DNA from: Zancudomyces culisetae | Taxonomy: Eukaryota > Kickxellomycota > Harpellomycetes > Harpellales > Legeriomycetaceae | Direction of reading: 5' to 3' | DNA length: 43,402 nt | Assembly (NCBI GenBank): GCA_001969505.1 | Contig: LSSK01000101.1 | Location: 1 to 43,402 of the forward strand | Shown here: positions 19,595 to 29,321 of the stretch, one piece after another | Layout: the number at the start of each line of letters is the position of its first letter | How positions within the stretch are numbered: the stretch's first letter is position 1 | Notes under the pieces: generated by a model | What the model saw: the letters and a program-made list of their open reading frames with translations, nothing else | What the model was told of the DNA's origin: nothing | Database searches by the model: none | Position numbers and translations under genes: made by a program

Positions 19595-21803
19595 CCTTTT
19601 ATCTTCATTTGCTGGCTTTCCTCTCTTTTCTTTCCAAATGCACGTTTGCAGTATATACTATTAGTTCTCCCAAAATTTGTTTAATTTTCACAATCGCTTT
19701 TCAAAATACATGTGTCTGCCTCAAATTTGTTCTTTTTTTTTCCTGCTAATTGGGATTTACCCTAATATTTTTATCAGCTATTCTATTTGCTGAAACTATC
19801 GGGGAATATTGCTGCACCTAAAAATGAACTAGTGGATACTTGCTCTCTATTTGCCAACTACCCTATTTTTAATCTTTACTTTTCCCATTTATCAAGTAGT
19901 TTCTAAACTGCTCATAATTTCACATCAATATCTTCACAGCCCGATAACAAAAATAGTATATAAAAAACCTAAGTACCAAGAACACATTCTAAACTTCTCA
20001 TGTTTATTAGAAGCTGGTCCTTGTACGTCTTGTGGACCAAAGTTGTATTTTTTTTTGACTGAATTGACGTGATTGCAACTAAAAGCATGTACTTTCTCTT
20101 GCTATTTTTGTTTTTATTTATTTTTTGTAGCGCTCATTCAGAATTTGCTATTAAAAAAGAAAACAAAAACAAAAACAAAAACAAAAACAATAGTCCATAA
20201 AGCCCAGTTTAAGCATATCTTTGGTTGATTTACGCGCCTGCTCGTTGAAAACACAGTTTTCTTCCGCCTTTAAATGATGCTATTGCTTACGTGGTGCATG
20301 TACCACTTACCATGTGATACACAGTGATGTCTGAAATCAACAAGTTCTTATTGTTTTTTTTTTAAACATATCAGCTTCCATTTACACTAAGCAGCTGGTC
20401 GCTCCTAGTCTATAAACAATCATCTCATACTCAAAGTATAAAAACTCAAAACTAGAACAACTTTCCAAGCGCTATCAGTCGTCTACTTGCGCTATGCTCG
20501 TCTCAAACTGTTCCTCTACTCAGTTAATCAAATCGAATGGTATGTCTTTGAAGACCAATAGATGCCTTTTTATATATACTGTAACAGCCTTGTGCTTTAT
20601 CACATATAATACTGCATAGCCCAAGCTCTCCTCTAGAGTATGCTGCTCCTCTAGCATCCCTTCTTATAATCATTGCCTTTGTGGACACCTATCACATATA
20701 AACATAGATTAAGCACCAAATAAGAGCTCACTCCACAAAAAAAGCAAAGAAATAAAAGTAAACAAAAACTAAACAAAAAAAGGGGAACATCAGAATAGCA
20801 GCGAAAAGGAATCAGGTAGCTAGCTACAATCATTTCTTAATATCTCGACACATTCTCCCAATCGGTGTAGATTATCCCTCATTATTATTTTCAGCTTTCC
20901 TTCAACCCTGAAGGTACAGATACCCGCTCTTTGTGTTCTACTCAGAGTACGTTTTAAACTGTAGAATATCAGAGGATATGTGGAAGAACGAACAATGGTG
21001 GTCGAGTTTTGCCACATGATTTCTTGACTTTGTATATAGCCTGGAGAAAATTTCTCGATATTGTGGCTTGCTTTTACTCAGAACTGCACTTTATTTTTTG
21101 GGTGCCATTTAGCCAATAAAATATCAGGATTTAGTGGTCTATTCCAATCACACTTGTTTTACGCTCGATTTAATCCCGCTGTGTTTGCGCTCATTACCAA
21201 CTATATGTCTGTTTCTATTTCTTTGCTTTGGGTGCATTCTAGAAAAAAAAAAAACACTTCAACTAATTTTAGAGGATGGGAATGACCCATAATTATTTTT
21301 TTTTTGTTTGCTTGTTTTTCTAATTTCTTTCGTAGGCTATAACTGTTTCAGGTATCCTTTTCACAAAATATTAAAAACGGAGCCAAATCAAGGGCCTCTC
21401 TGAACACTTGATGCTAATTTTGGTTTTCAAATCACTTGGTCTTATTTGATAAAAATTACATAAATCACTTTTTTTGCTTTTGTTTTTTTTATGTGTACTC
21501 TTATAGCCTTTCCGATGTGTGATATTTGCATGGGCCCAAACTTTTGTATATATTTTTTGGCATTTAAATCCCAACAAATTCGGAACGTGGATATTCACAT
21601 AAATATTTATCCAATTCCAAGCTCGAAATACACTTTTTTTTATTTTTTAAACTACGAACACTAAAATACGCTTTTAAAGAGAAACATATTTCTTTGCTAG
21701 TTTTTTAGTCATCTATAGAATCTCGTAGTAAACGACAAGATACATACTAATAAAACTTTATACCAAAAATTACGATATTTCTCGTTAGTATCAACGCTTG
21801 AAA
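19595..21803. other. 2.2-kb A/T-rich spacer between SEY1 and the first Sec14-like gene
   Basis: Divergent intergenic region serving as the promoter side of both neighbours. It contains an (ACAAAA)n repeat at about 20161-20190, a small inverted repeat GTGGT-GCATGT-ACCAC near 20290-20310, and many T-runs. A minus-strand ATG frame at 20820-21017 (65 aa, start MWQNSTTIVRSST) is the only one that looks faintly protein-like; I cannot support it. No tRNA or repeat family seen. Confidence 0.4.
20161..20190. repeat. (ACAAAA)n microsatellite
   Basis: About five consecutive ACAAAA units on the plus strand in the SEY1/Sec14-like spacer. Non-coding. Confidence 0.8.
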
Positions 21804-23364
21804 ATGGCTACGAAAGCTGAAAAAGTAACAAAACAGTTCGAAAAGGGCGTCGTAGATCGCGCAGGCTGTTATGGCAATTTGAATGAATTCGAGCGTAAAA
21901 AGTTGCAAGAGGTCTACGAATTGGTCTTCAAGCAACTTACCACTGATATAGCAAAAGCCAAAAACGCTGCTGGCGGTGAGCTTGAGCCGGTAAAAATCGA
22001 TGAGGATCAGGCCGCAGACAAGAAAAACGGCGAAAAGTATAAAGATACCGAGGTCATCCCTGGTTGCAAATACGGCCAAACAATCGAGGACAAAGTCGGA
22101 AAAAAGCTTATTCCAGTGGAATTTAAAACTACACTCAAGGATTCCACAGTTGAATCGGTCCTATATGAATCTTTTAGAGAAGATATTGCTGATACATATG
22201 TTCTACGATTTCTCCGTGCTAGAAAATGGGATCCCCCAAAGGCACACGACATGTTTATGAATGCACTCAAGTTCAGACACATAGAAAATGTTGAAGAAAT
22301 AATTTTCACTGGTGAATCTGCTCTTGATGCTGCGCTGCTTCACAAAGGCACCATGTATTTGGAGGGTATGGACAAAATTACACAGAATATAATGTAAGTC
22401 AAAATATAAATTATCTCTTTTATTGCTACACAGCCGAACCCTAGCATCAATAACAACAAAACTTGAAACGTCATCGTGCTGTAACTACAAATATTTCTAT
22501 AATAATAGCTGGTCTGAGCCTTGCAAGCATTTCCCAAAAGATCAACCGTTTGCACAGCTTAAACGTTTTATCATTTGGTTTATGGAGACGGCACGTGTTA
22601 AATTAGATATACCTAACGAAAAGGTGTGCTTAATTATCGATCTTACAGATAACACAAATGCAAATATGGTAAGAATTGATCCAGATTTACTTATTATTTA
22701 CCCTATTAACTAGGTGAAGCTGAATATAAACTACTGGAACTGGTATTTTTTATTCATTTTCTAACGCACTGTGTGTGCTCTTTTTTTTTATACTTTTTTA
22801 TAGGATTGGAATTTCTTAAAGCTCACGCTAAAGTATCTAGAGGCGTATTATCCCGAGTCACTGGGGCTCTGCATAGCCTATAACGGATCATGGTGGGTTT
22901 CTGGTATCTACAGTATGGTCAAACCCCTGCTTGACCCAGTTGTTGCTGCAAAGATCCAATTCTGCAAATCAATCGATGAGGTTTCAAAGTATATAGACCT
23001 TGCGCATATCCCTTCATCAAAGGGAGGAAAGAGCAGCTTCACCTTCAAATTTGTCCTTCCTACTCCCGAAGATCATGCTCACATGAGCGATGTGGAAGCA
23101 AAAGCCAAGGCAGCTGAAGAGAAGAGACAGGCTTATGAGGAGTTTAGAGATGCAACTATCAAATGGATAGAGGCTGGCAAAAAGCTAGAAAAATCCAAGG
23201 GCCCAGAGCTTGATGCTATTAAACGTGAATTAGAGGAGATAGAGAAGCACCGCCACGAGTGTCAAGTCAAGGCCAGGGAAGCTAGCAAAAAGCTGGATAG
23301 ATTCACCAGGTCACCAGCACTTTACACCAGACTCGCAAACAATAAAGCCTCTGCCAAACCTTGA
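21804..23364 (+). CDS. Sec14-like (CRAL-TRIO) phospholipid transfer protein, Csr1/Sfh type, copy A
   Basis: Predicted phosphatidylinositol/lipid transfer protein. Exons 21804-22393, 22509-22668 and 22804-23364 (introns 115 and 135 nt) give 436 aa. N-terminal helix motif GCYGNLNEFERKKLQEVYEL resembles the G-x-GNL-x-E element of Csr1-type proteins; FLRARKWDPPKAHDM is the CRAL-TRIO-N signature; the lipid-binding lobe contains FIIWFMETAR, VCLIIDLTDNTNANMDWNFL, YLEAYYPESLGL and KPLLDPVVAAKIQFCKS. The C terminus is a charged coiled coil ending LDRFTRSPALYTRL, typical of fungal homologues. The second exon could instead start at 22434 (40-nt intron, +25 aa in frame), but the 22509 acceptor gives a gap-free alignment with copy B. 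Paralogous to the gene at 26989-28425. Confidence 0.9.
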
Positions 23365-24040
23365 ATTTTAAATACATGAAACACCCCTTTAGGCTTTTGA
23401 CTAATTTGAAATTTTGTTGATTATTTATAGTTTATTATTTTGCTTATTAAAAATGGTTTAAATTACTGTGGAGTGAATATAAGTTTGACAGGCAGTTATG
23501 AGCCCCCCCTCACCTCCCTCTCCTCACGCGCATATATATGCATCCATATACATAAAGCACGCGAAAACCAACATTGTTGGATTCCTCCAGGCGTTCCCTA
23601 AGACTGGTCTTCTTATGGAGAGAGTTGTAAAACACTGCTCATGTCGTTCGTAACATAACCTGGAGTAAAAATACTCGACAGAGAGCCAAAAGCAACATTT
23701 GACAAGTAATTCAATAATGAGAGAGGAGGAGGGAGAGGAAGAGATTTGCTGTATACTAAAAATAGGCTTACACTCGCAAAAAAAAACTTATTGTATGGAG
23801 GCGTTTTTGCTACCAACTTTGGTCTAGCAAGTAGAAACCCTCTTTCCCTATCAGTGTTCTTTTCTGAGGTTATCCTTTATTATAAATCAAAAACCTAAAC
23901 AAAATGATGTAATGTAAACTTGTAGTGTCTAATGCCAGCATGACTCAACCATTACCATTTACCCCATTGCGGTTATGAGGACATGTGGCAAATACCAAAA
24001 GTTATAAAAAAATATATAGAAGCTAAGTTTTCACCAACGA
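23365..24040. other. Convergent intergenic spacer
   Basis: 676 nt between the stop codons of Sec14-like A (+) and the acyltransferase (-). Includes a C-rich patch (~23502-23525) and a GA-rich patch (~23719-23745). No supported gene; the minus-strand open frame at 23613-23816 lacks an ATG and resembles nothing known. Confidence 0.4.
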
Positions 24041-25923
24041 TCACAATACAATTCTCAAGAGAGTCTTCACTACATACCATGCCACGACGATAGGTAGGGA
24101 AATTCTTAGGTACATAAGAGGATGAGGAAGCTCCATCTTGACTATTCTCATGTTTTCACCTCCAATCTCACAGCTAGAGAAATCCTCTGTTCCATCATTG
24201 CGGCCTTCACCATAATCGTTACCAGCACGCAGACTATTCTCGAGATTTTGCATCATACGACCGACTACCTTATTTCTGAGATCTGCATCCTTTATTGCTG
24301 CCGGAAATACTCCGTTTTTATAATAGAACTCCATAAGCTCATCCTTTTCGTACCAAACCTTGTAAATCCAATCGGTAAACGCGTTGATTTCTGTGGGAAT
24401 TTCTGAAGTTTTGTATCTTCTGACGTGGATATGAACATATCCAGGATTATTTCCATAAATGAGTTGATCAGATATCGGATGCTTAGCATAATGGTCGTCG
24501 CTTGGGCGCATTCCTTCGTATCCAAGGGTTAAATCGTATAGGTATTCTTTTTTGCTTCGCAATATGTTCACTGCGTGAAAGATTCCCGTTACGCGTGGTA
24601 GAAGGGTATATCTAGTCGGTTTCTAGTTGTCAATACATACATTTATATTATACTTTATCGTGGAAAATTTTTAAAGTCTCTCCAAGTATGGTTCATTTGA
24701 CCACACAGGCAGAAAAAGACAATAGTAAAAATAAGTTATTTCTTACACATCCACTCTTTCTCGCAAAACTGTCGCTCTTTTCCTTGTTCTCTTTGCAAAA
24801 TAGGTATCCCTCTGGATACATAACAAGCCATGATTCACGTACATCCTCCTTCACCCTCGAAAGTTGATCTAAGTAGTTTGACCCATCCTTTTTCCAATCT
24901 CTTTCCATAAAAATGAACCCAAAGCTTTTCATGATCTATTAAATTAAAAAACCAATATTCGGTAAAGCAAAAGTATACAATATATATTTTTTAACTACCA
25001 ATGCCTGATATATCAGAAGAGTTCTTACCCTATAAAACAGATTAAGTTAGGGTTATTATCTTTTTAAACTAAGCGGGTTTAATGCCAAAAATACGACCAA
25101 AACATGTATTGAATGTACAAATTTCAGTAAACTTACGCTCCAAGTAAAGGATAGCCTTTTGCTGCACTGAATAAAACCAATATTACATTCTTATCTCTGT
25201 CTGAAAAGTACAAAAGCGAACTATATTTGTATAAAATACTGTAAGAGTATTCCTTCATTGTTGCGCTAAATTAATGTGACCTAAGTCTCATTATCGCAGC
25301 AATGGTGTATAAGATGGAATTAAAGAATACATACCATAGATACAAGAAGTCGAACCATCCCTATTTGATATATAAAGCAATTAATACTCGATCCACCCAC
25401 ATATATTGCACTTAGAAAGTACCAAGTGCTTCGTTTATGACCCATAAAATGGTATCAGATGTCATAAACTCCATATATATACTCATATCTTTTTCTCAGT
25501 TTATCAAGTGCTATACGCAAAACTTACTTGGTGGTTAGAGATAATTATCCCCTCTTTTGGTAAATTGAATAATTTGAACCTCTTTGAAGGTGAAACTGTT
25601 AACTCGTTCTGTTCGAAAAAATCAACCGTACTTTCGTCAGTAGTTAACACCAGCTTTGTTGGAATAAATACATTTGCAGTACCCAATAACAGTAAAGAGC
25701 AGGTTCTTCTTAAGGAAGCCATTAAAGCTCCGAATAGCTTTGGGGATATATATTTGATAGGCATATATAGTACATCGGTCAAAAATGCAAATACAGTATG
25801 AAGCACAGTTAAAAATAATAGTTCGAAAATCCTGATAGGTAGATAAAGCGTACTAGTAGCCTTGTTGTTTGAGATAAGACTCTTTGGTGTTATTACTTTC
25901 TCGTCTGAAATTTCTTTTTCCAT
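24041..25923 (-). CDS. Membrane-bound lysophospholipid acyltransferase (AGPAT/LCLAT1-like), six exons including a 1-nt exon
   Basis: PlsC-superfamily acyltransferase that remodels phospholipids at the ER or mitochondria. Exons 25528-25923, 25335-25360 (26 nt), 25137-25238, 25029 (1 nt), 24747-24935 and 24041-24622 sum to 1296 nt = 431 aa. Hydrophobic segments lie near residues 25-75. The catalytic NHX4D motif is split by intron 1: NHQ ends exon 1 and GWFD opens exon 2. Motif II is FGFIFMERDWKKD; motif III is YPEGYLF, with Tyr in place of the usual Thr of EGT. YTLLPRVTG follows, then the family tail with HIHVRRYKTSEIP, TDWIYKVWYEKDELM and a C-terminal transmembrane helix. The single-base exon is needed to keep frame and the conserved 11-residue spacing between G and FIF. 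It lies between the two Sec14-like paralogues. Confidence 0.85.
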
Positions 25924-26316
25924 TTTTTTTTATATTCTAACTTTCTAGTCCCCTTATTTTCTTGTACGATATCAAAAGAGTAATGGTATATGAAAAAAAA
26001 AGGTTGAAAGGACTCACTTTTGAGTCTTTTTGTATAGATAAATACAATTGGAAATATTACTAATTCTTCAGTTCACTGCTAATCAGCTTTTTTGGCTCGA
26101 ATTATTTTTCGCTTTTCATTAAACTATGACAGGTAGACATAACACCACTCTCACCATCATCCTCAACCTCGGAATTGCCTACAGTTGCGAATTATTAAAA
26201 AAAAAAGGCGACAAACAAATTCTTATCCAATAATATACAAATTACACCAAATAACATTGCTTCATTTGAATTATAAAAGCCAGCTGAGTAACTAATCTCA
26301 GTTAATTTTTCGCAAA
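25924..26316. promoter_or_regulatory. Divergent promoter region of the acyltransferase and a putative small gene
   Basis: 393 nt, A/T-rich, between the acyltransferase ATG (-) and the putative small membrane-protein ATG (+). No specific site identified. Confidence 0.35.
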
Positions 26317-26542
26317 ATGGCACCCTTCGCAAATAGGCTCAGGGAAAAGGTAATAATGTACCACATGACAGGGAGGACTATGTGATAAGCGGATATTCTG
26401 ACGCATACCAAAGCCATTTGTATATGCAACCCCCTCTAGTGCACGCAATACACGTGAACTAAAAGGCATGATGTTTGTGGGTCTGTTTTCTTTTATTTGC
26501 TGTTCAAAAATGGAAGGTAGCGCTGTGTATGGAAATAAATGA
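26317..26542 (+). CDS. Putative small single-pass membrane protein (53 aa)
   Basis: Proposed two-exon gene: 26317-26349 and 26414-26542. The 64-nt intron has GTAATA at its 5' end, a consensus branch site CTGAC about 15 nt before the acceptor, and CAAAG at the 3' end. Exon 1 encodes MAPFANRLREK; the join is in frame. Exon 2 gives a basic segment then a hydrophobic stretch, KGMMFVGLFSFICCSKMEGS, ending at TGA (26540-26542). The size and layout (basic N terminus, one helix) resemble small mitochondrial or ER membrane subunits, but I do not recognise it. The hydrophobic core resembles MFFVCLFSFCSQM of the other putative small gene at 28888-29199, perhaps by chance. Support is splice logic only, with no family match. 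Confidence 0.35.
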
Positions 26543-26988
26543 TTCTTAATTATATTTAAAACTGAGGGAAAGTGACTTGACAATTGCAGCTAGCTGTATT
26601 CGCTATCCTTCATTTGTAAAATAAAAAAAAAAAAAGTGATCAAGATGGGATTATAATTTTTTTTTCATCGACTTGCTGTGTTTGTATAAAGGTGAAACTA
26701 CTACACTCTCCTCATCGCTATGCTTTCCTCGATTTTATCGTATCAAAGTAAGCAAAGCACAGATATGGGAGGGAATTTTCAATGAGACGCACACTGAGTG
26801 CTACCACAAAATGTTCTGGACTTAAAAGCTCTAAATGTTAATATGCTTTGTTGATATTTGGATTAATTATTTACAAGTTTTAAGGGTAATATGCAAAATT
26901 ATGTCAGTTTTAAAAGTTGAAAAACAAAAAAAAACTTAAAGTATGATTCAATGTAAAAACATGTATTTTTTAAGGCATATAGTTTATG
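26543..26988. other. Intergenic spacer
   Basis: 446 nt between the putative small gene and the 3' end of Sec14-like B. A/T-rich with A-runs; nothing recognisable. Confidence 0.35.
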
Positions 26989-28425
26989 TTAGAGTCTATC
27001 ATAGATATTTTTAGCCCGGGTATACTTGTCCAACTTTAAACTACTCTCCAATAATTGTTCCTCACAAGCATTTCTAGCATTGGATATTTTATTTACATCA
27101 GATGAAGCACTTTGACTGCTGCCACTTCTGTGCTTGTGTACATCAATCCATTGCTCAGTCAACGTTTTAAACTCTTCACAGGTCTTGCGGTGGTTTTCAA
27201 GTGCAGTTTTTTTACCTTCTAAATCCTTCATCAGTTCATTTTCATTCATTTTTGGCGGAATATAGTCATACTTGTAATCAATGGTGTTGTCCCTATTTGT
27301 TTTGATGTTACTACTGGTTATAAAGCTAGACAACTCAGCTCCGGTCTTGCAAAACTGGATTTTAGAAGCGACAACTGGGTCAATTAGTGGTTTGATCATC
27401 TTGAACAAACCAGAAAACCACCAGGGACTACCATATATTATAACCAGTGACAATTTCTCTGGATAATAAAGCTCCAAGTATTTCAGCAAGAGTCGCACTG
27501 CATTCCAGTCCATATTATCCATTGAAAATCCCGTTAAATCTACTATAAAACACAGCTTTTCGGAACCTCGTTGAAATTTTCTGGCCATTTCCATAAAATA
27601 GATCAAGAATTTTTTAAAGTTTGAGAAGGGCTGGTCGTTCTGAAAATGCTTCAATATCCTAGCGCATCTATTTTCATAATACAAAAATTAGCCTTATTCT
27701 CGGTGCGCGGACCAAAAAGTTTATCATAGTTCTACACGTCTATTACAAAAATCAGAAATACAACTCTCTTTGATGCCTCGAGGCCAGTACAATAATGCCT
27801 ATAAAGCGTTGAAAATGACTTACACTATCGGGCAGTTTAACTTATCTCTACCCTGGAAAAACACAAGTCCCTTGTGTAACATCGAGGCATCTATCTCAGA
27901 CTCACCATAAAATATTATCCTTTCAATATTTTCACAATGGAAAAATTTTACAACATATAAAAGCATATCCGCCGCCTTCTCAGGATTCCATTTGCGTGCT
28001 CTCAGAAATCTCAGTACAAACGAGTCGGCTCTCTCTTCTCTTAGTGTTGCAAAAAATAAAGAACCAAGAGTAGTGTCCTTGACTACTGAAGAAAAATCTA
28101 CAGGTACGATCTTCCCCGTTTGAGTCATTGTATTCTGGATTATCTCTCCATAGCGAAAAGAACCATATACCTTCCGAGGCTCGGTTGCTTTTCCCTGTGT
28201 TGTTTTGTCTTCGTCTATGACCTCAGTATCAGCTTTGCTGGTCATAATTAGTTCACCCATCGTGTTTTTTACTTGGCATATATCTACATTAAACTGCTTA
28301 AATAGTATTTCGTATGTTTTTCGCAATTTTTTATTCTCGAACTCGGTTAGATTTCCATAACAGCCAGCCAGATCTAGCTTTCCGTTTTTGTACTGTTCAA
28401 CTATTGAGGCTGGTACAGAAGCCAT
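26989..28425 (-). CDS. Sec14-like (CRAL-TRIO) phospholipid transfer protein, Csr1/Sfh type, copy B
   Basis: Paralogue of the gene at 21804-23364, in opposite orientation about 3.6 kb away. Exons 27824-28425 and 26989-27667 (intron 156 nt, GTAAGT..ATAG) give 426 aa. Start at the ATG at 28425 (MASVPASIVEQYKNG); the open frame extends to a GTG just upstream. Motifs parallel copy A: GCYGNLTEFENKKLRKTYEI, FLRARKWNPEKAADML, FLIYFMEMAR, CFIVDLTGFSMDNMDWNAV, YLELYYPEKLSLVII, KPLIDPVVASKIQFCKT and a C-terminal coiled coil ending LDKYTRAKNIYDRL. The first intron is in the same position and phase (2) as in copy A; the second intron of copy A (after NANM) is absent here, so intron loss or gain followed duplication. 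Divergence is considerable, so the duplication is not recent. Confidence 0.92.
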
Positions 28426-28887
28426 TTTTTTTTGCTTCACACTTTATGTTTATGGATATGTACCGGTATATACAGGGTATATTTGATAGATCGGATGTAT
28501 AGTTTATACATTTAAAAAGAGCAAGGGAAAAAATATTGAATAAGAAGGATAGGACATTGAGGGATATCTCGTGCTTAAAGAAATACAGATATTCCTAAAG
28601 CCAAGAAATTGAAACGGGTTGTAACTCCAGAAGAGGGAATACGAGTTTATGTGTGTCCCTAGTAGCTCAGGGGTGTGCTGGTGGTTAAGTATTTTCAATG
28701 CAAATGCAAAGCTGTGTGTCGAGATTTTAAATTTTATACCTTTTGGATCGAATTGACTCAAACTGAACCACTAAAATTTGACAACCCCAGAGATTTTGTA
28801 GTAAAAAAAAACAGATTGAGCAATCAGAGGTGCTAGAATCAAAGACATGACAAATTGCTGGCAAATGGTGAAGCAACAAATCCCAAT
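28426..28887. promoter_or_regulatory. Spacer upstream of Sec14-like B
   Basis: 462 nt, purine-rich on the plus strand. Holds the presumed promoter of Sec14-like B and the 3' end of the putative small gene upstream. A tRNA-like stretch (AGTAGCTCAGGGG, ~28661) lacks the rest of a cloverleaf. Confidence 0.35.
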
Positions 28888-29199
28888 TTATTCGCCGCCC
28901 TTTGTTTCACTTTTTTTATGCAATGTATAGATATGTTGGTTTTTTTTAGGTGAGCCCGTCGAGGTCATTTGAGAACAAAAAGAAAATAAACACACAAAAA
29001 ACATAGTCCTGTGGTGGGAAAAGGATAAGATTTCATTAAAAAAAGATGTAAAGGGATAAAGGTGTAAAGGGATAAAAAATTCTAGGAAAATAACCCCGTC
29101 ATATGAGGAATGGAGTGATGATGGGGGGAAAAAATAGCTAAACACGTACACTTGAGACAGCTTGTTGGGTAAAGTAACACCAACACTGTACAAGGACAT
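28888..29199 (-). CDS. Putative small single-pass membrane protein (56 aa; faint ATP synthase subunit k-like pattern)
   Basis: Proposed exons 29150-29199 and 28888-29008, intron 141 nt with donor GTACGT and a strong acceptor TTCCCACCACAG, joining in phase 2. The product starts MSLYSVGVTLPNKLSQV, then a hydrophobic segment (TMFFVCLFSF), then a basic/polar tail ending KKSETKGGE. Upstream in-frame ATGs at 29250 and between would add up to 17 residues. The order tyrosine, glycine, proline-asparagine, one helix, charged tail recalls fungal ATP synthase subunit k (Atp19), but the match is weak and I do not name it so. The intron length is a multiple of three and lacks stops, so the unspliced frame is also open (120 aa). 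A 16-nt tandem duplication (29045-29076) lies in the intron. Confidence 0.3.
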   Translation of the reverse strand: MSLYSVGVTLPNKLSQVYVFSYFFPPSSLHSSYDGVIFLEFFIPLHLYPFTSFFNEILSFSHHRTMFFVCLFSFCSQMTSTGSPKKNQHIYTLHKKSETKGGE

Positions 29200-29321
29200 T
29201 TTCTGCATAACACAGTTGGTTGTATTATTACCCATGCTAGTTCGAATCATTCAACCCAAGGCATAGGAATAAATACTATGTGGTGTATGTTCACAAAATA
29301 ACACTAGTTTGCATTGAAGAA

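Noticed and set aside
20275-20350. C/D-box snoRNA-like element (ATGATGC ... GTCTGA)
   Set aside because: The C box is imperfect, the terminal stem is absent, and C' and D' boxes are not convincing.
20820-21017. 65-codon minus-strand frame beginning MWQNSTTIVRSST
   Set aside because: Only moderately protein-like, no family match, no supporting splice partners; random frames of this size are expected in this window.
26302-26583. 93-codon minus-strand frame ending CEGCHFAKN
   Set aside because: Begins with TTG rather than ATG, resembles nothing, and overlaps a plus-strand two-exon model with better splice and start signals.
28655-28730. tRNA-like stretch (AGTAGCTCAGGGG)
   Set aside because: The D-arm-like motif is not followed by a plausible anticodon stem or a GGTTCGA-type T-arm at the right distance.
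29225-29250. GTTCGAATC, a T-loop-like motif
   Set aside because: No matching D-arm or acceptor stem upstream; coincident with the start of a putative small coding frame.
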